Shown piece by piece: positions 58,131-64,000 of a stretch of 64,000 nt of DNA; position 1 is the stretch's first letter, and every line of letters starts with the position of its first letter. Under the pieces are notes generated by a model. It did no database searches. It saw only the letters and a list, made by a program, of their open reading frames with translations, and was not told the DNA's origin. The stretch lies in the NCBI GenBank assembly GCA_030998015.1, contig JARWMV010000252.1, positions 186,001 to 250,000 of the forward strand, given 5' to 3'. Made by a program: the position numbers and the translations under genes. The DNA comes from Ceratorhiza oryzae-sativae. Lineage: Eukaryota; Basidiomycota; Agaricomycetes; Cantharellales; Ceratobasidiaceae.

Positions 58131-58271
58131 ATTCTTGCGCCGTACAATACTGGCATTCAGCAGTCTTACATATCACACCAAACAACCCAAGCAACGTATG
58201 GTATATGAGCCACGCCTTGATATGGTCATTTTTTTTCATCCCTCTCGCTAACTCCGCTACTCGAAAATATC

Positions 58272-58869
58272 ATGAATACCGGTTTTGAGAACTTCAAAGG
58301 GAAAATTATCGTTCACGCCCAGGCGAGCATGTGCTATGAATGACATGGCAACCCCTCTGGACGAGGCAATGCGCTTACTCTCTGCTAGGCCACTGCCCAA
58401 GAAGGTCAAGCCGATAAGTTCGAAGCACTCGGACAGGCCATTAAGGGATCTGTTTTGTCCGGGAATGAGCCTGGTAGGCATACCCCCGCTGGGTATGGCT
58501 ACTACTCTAATCTTCATTTAGGATGTCTGACATTCCGGCTTTGTCGCAACGGCAATGAATTTTGCGTATTTGAAGAGTACGTCCGAATCTCCATCAGCTT
58601 CGTCTTGATCATTGCGTTAACACAGGTTGCAGATATGTAGACGCGGCGGCGGTCAAAGCGTAGACACCTCAATAAACCTGCTGTCGATAAATCCTCACTC
58701 TTAAATATAACAGACATGGCGAAACACCCGAATTCAAAGCATTTCGTACTGCGATCCAGACTGGCACGATTTTGATTGCAGTAAGATACCCCCCCTCAGT
58801 TTTCAGCTGTATGCTTGGCTGATTTTGCTATCTTAGCCTCCTCAGATGAAGTATTATCAGGCGATTTAA
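58272..58869 (+). CDS. ABM-type dimeric alpha/beta-barrel protein, copy 1
   Basis: Small cytosolic-looking protein of 105 residues in six exons: 58272-58322, 58389-58473, 58522-58576, 58633-58659, 58714-58780 and 58837-58869. Exon lengths (51, 85, 55, 27, 67, 33) are shared with copies at 62523 and 63332. It looks like the antibiotic-biosynthesis-monooxygenase (ABM/YgiN) ferredoxin-like fold: KGKIIVHAQATAQEGQAD, EPGCLTFRLCRNGN and FCVFEEYVDAAAVKAH, then a C-terminal PPQMKYYQAI. Reported activities of the family include quinol oxygenation and isoprenoid or polyketide modification; the substrate here is unknown. Intron 1 starts with GCGAGC instead of GT, so this copy may splice poorly. Confidence 0.75.
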
Positions 58870-59396
58870 GCCCTTGTGCAAGCTCGTGAAGCTAGTAGCG
58901 CCTGTATAACACCGTGAAATGAACCAACATTTTTGCAATATGTGAAGCAGCCCTGCCTGACACCCATAGAAACACCATCCTATACCTTTTCACGCTCCAG
59001 ACAGGCCACCATGTCAGGATATATTCGTTAGGTCTTGACCATCCTTGCACGAATTAAATTTTATTTTAACACTTCTGAAAGGGTAGTTATGCAGGAGCAA
59101 ATATATACCGAGAGCACTTCATTGTGGTGTACCCATTATTAAATGTATGCGTTGCTCTAATTATGCGTTGGCCAGTTTTGATGGAGGATGATGAACCAAC
59201 AGAAATAAGACGTGTTTGATAGAATCTTCAATCAATATAGTCGGCACGAAGCAAACAGTCACTCTTCATGATCAAGAGGGAGTACATACAACGACATGTA
59301 AGGAGCTGGACGACCCATGATCATCACCAAAGAGAAGCTCAACAAAAACAGACTAGCGTCGAACGTGTAAAAATCGCCGCAACGTGTACAGTTGAA

Positions 59397-59471
59397 TGGA
59401 CGAGGCATGATTTGAACATGCGTGATACTTTAAACAATGTTTTAAGCTTGTGACCGATTCACTACTCGCCC
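59397..59471 (-). other. tRNA-like 75-nt sequence, probably not functional
   Basis: On the minus strand the ends pair as a 7-bp acceptor stem (GGGCGAG with CTCGTCC, one G-U) plus a discriminator A. A perfect T arm GCATG-TTCAAAT-CATGC and a GTGA/TCAC D stem are present. The middle does not form a regular 5-bp, 7-nt anticodon arm, so it is at best a decayed or organelle-derived tRNA. Confidence 0.3.
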
Positions 59472-59790
59472 TGGTTTCATATTGGACAATTGTAATTGTT
59501 ATCGATGGCTTACCCCACGGGTTCACCGAGATGCCCAGGGTGAGCAATTCGGTAAAAAATCTCAGGAAATGGAACATGTGGAGTAAGGGCGATGATGACA
59601 CTATGCAAACCTTCCCAAAGGTAGGGCACACTTGAAGGTTTGTCTAACCTGGGGCGGCTTCCAAATATATAAACACACTATTATTTGACTTGCCACCTGC
59701 CGCGGCACATCCCTGCTGTCGCTGTATCTAACAGTTCTGGTGATACTAGATTTGTAGGATAAGCCCGTAAGGTGACTAAGCCGTACCAAG

Positions 59791-59848
59791 GGGTGTGCTC
59801 TGATAAATTAAGAGCGGGGGTTGAACCCGCCCCCCGAAGTGCCCGCAC
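59791..59848 (+). promoter_or_regulatory. Conserved upstream element, copy upstream of ABM pseudogene
   Basis: GTGCTCTGATAAA, then GCGGGGGTTGAACCCGCC and CCGAAGT, aligned with the block at 58069. Confidence 0.5.
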
Positions 59849-59985
59849 GGTCTATGCGTTATGCAACACTGTATTTCGCCATCTCACAAATTGTATCGAT
59901 CTACCCACACTTCATGTGCTATATATGAGCTCAGTTTGCCGTAGTCCTCGTTCCTTTCTCTCACTTCATCCCCTCCAGACGTGCC

Positions 59986-60538
59986 ATGGACACCAGCTTT
60001 GAGTATTTCAAGGCGAAAATCATTTTGGCTAAGCCGAAATGCTTTCCTTGTGCTAGACGACTACTCAAGAGGGCCAGGCCGACAAGTTTGAAGCGCTCGG
60101 CAAGGCTGTCCAGAACTCAATTTTGGCTGAGAACGAACCTGGCAGGTGCGTGAAGATTAGGTATAGATGTTTTTCTAATGACGTTTAGGATGCCTAACAT
60201 TCCGACTTTGTCACGATGGCAATGAATTTTGGGTTCCTGAAGAGTCCGCACGCCCAAATCTTCACGGGCTTCGTGATCACAGTGCCAACACAGATTGCAG
60301 AGATATAGACGCGGCAGCCATCAAAGCGTCGGGTACCACCTAACCAGTATATCATCAATAATTGCTCACACTCATACATAATAGGCACTCTAAAACGGCC
60401 AAGTTCACGGCGTTCTCTGCTGCAGTCCAAACAGGCACGGTTTTAATTGCATTAAGGCGCTCTCTATCATTTCACCGTACGTTTGGCTGATCTTCCTGTC
60501 GCAGCCTCCCCAGATGAAATTCTATCAAGAGTTTAGAA
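59986..60538 (+). pseudogene. Decayed ABM-type gene
   Basis: All six exon equivalents of the ABM array are recognisable (about 59986-60036, 60049-60133, 60189-60243, 60299-60325, 60385-60451 and 60506-60538). The gene is damaged. The first donor is gone (AAGCCG where the others have CAG plus a donor), and donor 2 is GCAGGT-like. The donor after exon 5 reads TTAAGG instead of GTAAGA. The last codons read TATCAAGAGTTTAGA, so the normal stop is lost. The protein pattern is still close: TTQEGQADKFEALGKAVQ, PGCLTFRLCHDGNEF and PPQMKFYQE. A recent duplicate now decaying. Confidence 0.8.
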
Positions 60539-60945
60539 CTCTTGAGCAAGTTCGTGCAACTAGTAGCGTTTGTATAATACCGTGAAATGATGTCATATTT
60601 TTGCGATGTGCGACTCTTGCTAAGCCGCAAATCATCGACGTAAATATATTGAATGGATAGAAATAGGTCACCAATAGATGGGCACTTGGAACGCGGCATC
60701 AACCCTATCCTTACATTCATATATAATTTCAGACTACACGATGTCACTTTAGCCCACGGATCTGACCCCGCTCGCGTGTAACATGATACGGATATCAACC
60801 TCCGCCTCTCCCTTAGCCTCTTAGCCTGTACCCTTCACACAACAGCTACAAAATTTCAGAACTTACCAGGAAGGGTCGTTGCGTCTATTCTGGAGATCAT
60901 ATATCCAACTACCATGCCTGGTGTATCTAATCACTCCTATATTAG

Positions 60946-61001
60946 CTCACGGCTGAGGAGGGGTAAGGCGATAAGGTACAATCTTTCTTGAAGGAAACCT
61001 G
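60946..61001 (+). pseudogene. ABM exon-2 remnant
   Basis: After a TATTAG acceptor-like site the sequence reads like exon 2 of the array (LTAEEG, stop, GDKVQSFLKE). It is most similar to the copy at 63332, is shortened before CCTG and is followed by GTATGT. Neighbouring exons are not recognisable, so it is a relic of a sixth copy. Confidence 0.6.
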
Positions 61002-61206
61002 GTATGTATTAAGCCTCTTTTACCTTTTAGGAATTTCATCAAAGTTCCTCACGGTTCCAAATGCCAGATTTATCTTGCTCTGCTTATGCGTCTCGTCATC
61101 ACGAGACCACTGATCGGACCTCCACCTGCAGCGATTATTACGCTATATCAAGAGGCGGCGCATGGGACATCCTAAAAACACCGACCACCACCCCAAGCTT
61201 GCAACA

Positions 61207-61780
61207 ATGTCCGAGAGCTTTGAAAAAATTACTGGTAAAATCATTATAAATGCAAAGGTATGAATGTATATCTTATACCTATATCCGTTGAATGATAATT
61301 GTTCGTTGCTCGTAGTTCATAGCACAAGATGGTCAGGCTGAGAATTTCGAGAACGCGTTGAAGGAAGTACAAAAATATGCATTATCCGACAACGAACCAG
61401 GTGATTATATGGTCTAAAAAAATAAATCGGGAGGTTCACGCCTTTGCAGGATGTCTGACATATCGCGTATGTCGCAGCGATAATCATTTTCTAGTATTTG
61501 AAGAGTGAGTCTGCTGTCCCATGGATGACTCTTTACTGATCAGCGGAACAGGTACAAGAATGCTGCTGCTATACTTGAGTCAGTTGTAATAAAGCACGTC
61601 CCTGTCGCATGTACTAACCCGGCGGTTAGACATCGTAGTACTCCGCCCTACCAGTCGCTAGTATCTCAAGCCGGTAGTCTGGTGGTTTCAGTGAGCTACA
61701 ACGCTATATTAAACTATAAATAACCAGACTGACCAAAACTCAAGGGGTCTCGTAAGGTTGTATTCTACGAAGAAGTTTAG
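61207..61780 (+). CDS. ABM-type dimeric alpha/beta-barrel protein, copy 2 (divergent)
   Basis: Six exons: 61207-61257, 61316-61400, 61450-61504, 61552-61578, 61630-61690 and 61745-61780, giving 104 residues. All introns are GT..AG. It is the most divergent intact member: KITGKIIINAKFIAQDGQAE, EPGCLTYRVCRSDNHFLVFE, EYKNAAAILEHRS and a C-terminus GSRKVVFYEEV. Exon 5 is six bases shorter and exon 6 three bases longer than in the siblings, but the frame is kept, which argues for function. Enzyme role and substrate unknown. Confidence 0.75.
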
Positions 61781-62330
61781 CTAGACAGACCTGAGGTTCT
61801 GGTTTACAGAATGTAGAATAGGCTGTAAGGAAAGTGATCGACCCCACCCGCCGCTCGCGTGATCGAGTAGTACGAACGATGGGGATGGTCAGCGACAAGT
61901 ATTCGAGACTAGACGTAGTCGACGATCGACGAATCATATAAAATCTGTCCCTCCCCTCGATTGATTCGATGGAGAGCCAATAATCAACACAAATGCTAGT
62001 CATTTCTACGCATATACTCAGGGGTCGTAATATTTAACCATTTCTGGCTTCCCTGTGCAGTTTCGGGAATGAAAGAGGTTATGCAGACCGGGGTGAAAGG
62101 GCCCCCAAAAAGAACCCTACATAAACGGGGCTTACATAGACGAAGAAATCCAATTGCGGACGTAAAACCACTGCTGACCTCAGTACGCTTTGACACCGCC
62201 GGATTGGTTGAGGTAATCCGACTAATATTCTGGACACACTAATACTACCGTAAAACTCGGTGACGTCCGCCGTTGAGGCAGGGAATTTCAATGTATCGTA
62301 GCCCACCAACCCCAGAAGCGTGTTCTAAAA

Positions 62331-62392
62331 AGGTAGTGCTCGGGCATTGAGACGGATGTTCATGCCCGCGCTTCCGAGTACCCCGTGTGCCG
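62331..62392 (+). promoter_or_regulatory. Conserved upstream element, copy upstream of ABM copy 3
   Basis: GTAGTGCTCGGGCATTGAGA followed by CGGATGTTCATGCCCGCG and CCGAGT, aligned with 58069 and 59791. It lies about 130 nt upstream of the start codon. Confidence 0.5.
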
Positions 62393-62522
62393 TTTAGTAC
62401 CACCGCCCGGCCAACTTGCGTATCACTTCGATTCAGTCGCACGCACCGCGCCCTATATAAAAATTAGCATGTCGTGACGGTCCTCATTCGCTTGCTCATT
62501 ACATCTTCTCCCAGCAAACATC

Positions 62523-63098
62523 ATGGATGCCGGTTTTGAAAACTTCAAAGGAAAGATTATTCTCCACGCACAGGCAAGTACATTGTACCACTACTTTGGC
62601 GTGACATTTAATTGCTTTTTGTTAGCTCACTGTTCAAGAAGGCCAAGCTGATAGATATGAAGCTCTCAGCAAGGCCGTTCAAGCTTCAATTTTGGCTGGT
62701 AATGAACCCGGTAGCTACATGTCCTCTTGAGTATGAATATCGCCCTAATGCTTGTTTAGGATGCCTGACGTTCAGGATTTGTCGCAACGGTAACGATTTT
62801 TGCGTGTTTGAAGAGTACGTCCAGAATTTTGCCCGTCCTACAATCGTAATCGAAAGCCTGTAGATATGCAGACGCGGCAGCCATCAAAGCGTAGGGTGTC
62901 CCAACGAGTGCATTATTAATAGCCGCTCACACTTGAACACAATAGTCACGCCGAAACGCCCGAGTTTAAGGCATTCTCCGTCGCAGTCCAGGAAGGTACA
63001 CTTTTGGCTGGAGTAAGATACCTTCTGCCATTATGTTATACGCTCGACTGATTTTCCTGCCACAGCGTCCCCAAATGAAGTTTTATGAAGAGGTGTAA
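62523..63098 (+). CDS. ABM-type dimeric alpha/beta-barrel protein, copy 3
   Basis: Six exons: 62523-62573, 62626-62710, 62760-62814, 62864-62890, 62946-63012 and 63066-63098, giving 105 residues. Intron 1 begins GCAAGT and ends GTTAG, a textbook GC-AG intron. Motifs: KGKIILHAQLTVQEGQADRY, EPGCLTFRICRNGNDFCVFE, EYADAAAIKAHAETPEFKAF and RPQMKFYEEV. A TATAAA-like box (about 62454-62460) and a CT-rich leader precede the start. Substrate unknown. Confidence 0.82.
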
Positions 63099-63331
63099 AA
63101 CTTTGGACAAACTTGTAAATCTAGTGGGATGTATATAATACCATGAAACAACAAAACACTTGCACACTACGAAGATCTCGTATATGCCCGGTGTTAGACA
63201 CTCTCGCGCGCATATACCCCATCTTCATGCGCATTTCAAACTAGGCACAGTGCTTCTTCGGCTTACGAATCCGATACCGTCTGCGTATAAAACGGCTCGG
63301 ATCCTAGGCTGAGTCTGCGTCCATTCGCAAG

Positions 63332-63938
63332 ATGGCTACCACCTTTGAGAACTTCCAAGGAAAGATTATTCTACACGCACAGGTAAAGGATCTAACGATC
63401 TACTACATCGGATCCATCTAATGAATCGACTATCAGGCCACCGCCCAAGAGGGGCAAGCCGACAAGGTGCAATCGTTCTTGAAGGATATCCAGGCTGAAT
63501 CAACAAGCGACAAGGAACCCGGTAACGGATCATTTGGTCTCTTGTTCGTCGAACCCATGATTGAACAGATTCGCCATGTCTAGGCTGTCTTACCTACCGG
63601 GTTACCCGCTCAGGCAACGAATTTTTCATGTTCGAAGAGTGAGTCTGCATGTCGAGTTGTATCGATCGATTCGAAACCTATTTTGTGCAGATACACGGAC
63701 CAGGCTGCTATCAAGGCGTAAGTCGATTTGAATCAGCCGTGACGAGTTGCTAGGTCTAATTCTGGGCGATCTTATCAAGGCATTACGACTCTCCCAAATT
63801 CCAAGCTTTGGTGGCAGAAGTAGGGAAAGGAACTTTGCTCGTTGGCGTAAGTTTTATGTGATATAGCCCGAGACTACTTTGTTCGTGACTGACCTTCCAC
63901 CCCAGGGACCCAGGATCACATACTACCAAGAGGTTTGA
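63332..63938 (+). CDS. ABM-type dimeric alpha/beta-barrel protein, copy 4
   Basis: Six exons: 63332-63382, 63437-63521, 63584-63638, 63691-63717, 63780-63846 and 63906-63938, giving 105 residues. All introns are canonical GT..AG. Motifs: FQGKIILHAQATAQEGQADK, EPGCLTYRVTRSGNEFFMFE, EYTDQAAIKAHYDSPKFQAL and GPRITYYQEV. The ABM fold is inferred from the repeated pattern of a beta-strand, long helix, CLTYRV strand and FEEY strand. It is the last copy before the window end. The gene is preceded by TATAAAA about 45 nt upstream. Confidence 0.85.
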
Positions 63939-64000
63939 AGCATCCGCCATGTACGCATTCTAGTGAACAATGTAAAGTTTGTTATCCTTAGCATAACCAT

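Larger units (their letters stand above)
55569..58271. other. AT-rich spacer, 2.7 kb, before the ABM gene array
   Basis: No supported gene. It contains a foldback repeat at 57701-57819 and, just before the array, the upstream element described separately. Confidence 0.5.

Noticed and set aside
1..64000. CRISPR arrays, phage genes, bacterial operons, intact transposons
   Set aside because: None seen; the intron-rich gene structure shows a eukaryotic nuclear locus, and no transposase, reverse transcriptase or long terminal repeats were recognised.

Overview
The window is nuclear DNA of a filamentous basidiomycete, most likely an agaricomycete close to Rhizoctonia/Ceratobasidium. That placement is an impression from gene style, not from a search. 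Genes carry many short introns (mostly 48-70 nt, GT..AG, often with a CTNAC/CTAAY branch site). Coding sequence sits in GC-richer islands separated by AT-richer spacers. Nothing bacterial, viral or plasmid-like was recognised. Gene models were assembled by hand: each splice was chosen so that phase, splice signals and family motifs agree.

Layout. 1-1.2 kb: 3'-truncated multipass membrane protein (-). 1.8-3.5 kb: zinc alcohol dehydrogenase (-). 5.8-8.2 kb: unknown Ser/Pro-rich protein (+). 8.6-16.2 kb: giant CCCH-finger/ankyrin/Clp-type AAA+ protein (-). 16.7-19.2 kb: gamma-tubulin complex protein GCP4 (-). 19.8-20.6 kb: mitochondrial ribosomal protein bL9m (+). 20.8-22.9 kb: amidase-signature enzyme (-). 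22.9-28.0 kb: no supportable gene. 28.0-34.1 kb: two paralogous GNAT-type acetyltransferases (+) flanking a divergent pair, sterol C-8 isomerase ERG2 (-) and 3-hydroxyanthranilate dioxygenase (+). 34.5-37.9 kb: arrestin-like protein (-). 38.5-39.7 kb: secreted PLC-X-like protein (+). 41.3-42.8 kb: UDP-GlcNAc pyrophosphorylase (+). 43.0-44.9 kb: taxilin-like coiled coil with an internal SUMO-like domain (-). 45.8-47.7 kb: GT17 glycosyltransferase (+). 48.1-52.5 kb: large disordered protein (+). 52.9-53.9 kb: riboflavin synthase (-). 54.5-55.6 kb: unknown Pro/Ser-rich protein (+). 58.3-63.9 kb: tandem array of small ABM-type dimeric alpha/beta-barrel proteins, with four intact copies, one decayed copy and one exon remnant.

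The genes are mostly independent housekeeping functions (sterol, NAD/kynurenine, flavin and chitin-precursor metabolism; microtubule nucleation; mitochondrial translation). The accessory part is the ABM array, whose copies share exon structure and an upstream CGG/CCCG block.

The most notable signals are about gene structure. Reading frames and conserved motifs in two genes are restored only by a 1-nt and a 2-nt exon. Further 9-, 16-, 19- and 23-nt exons occur in unrelated genes. Some introns use GC donors. Seven coding-frame breaks all have the same sign (one base missing), which looks more like assembly error than biology.
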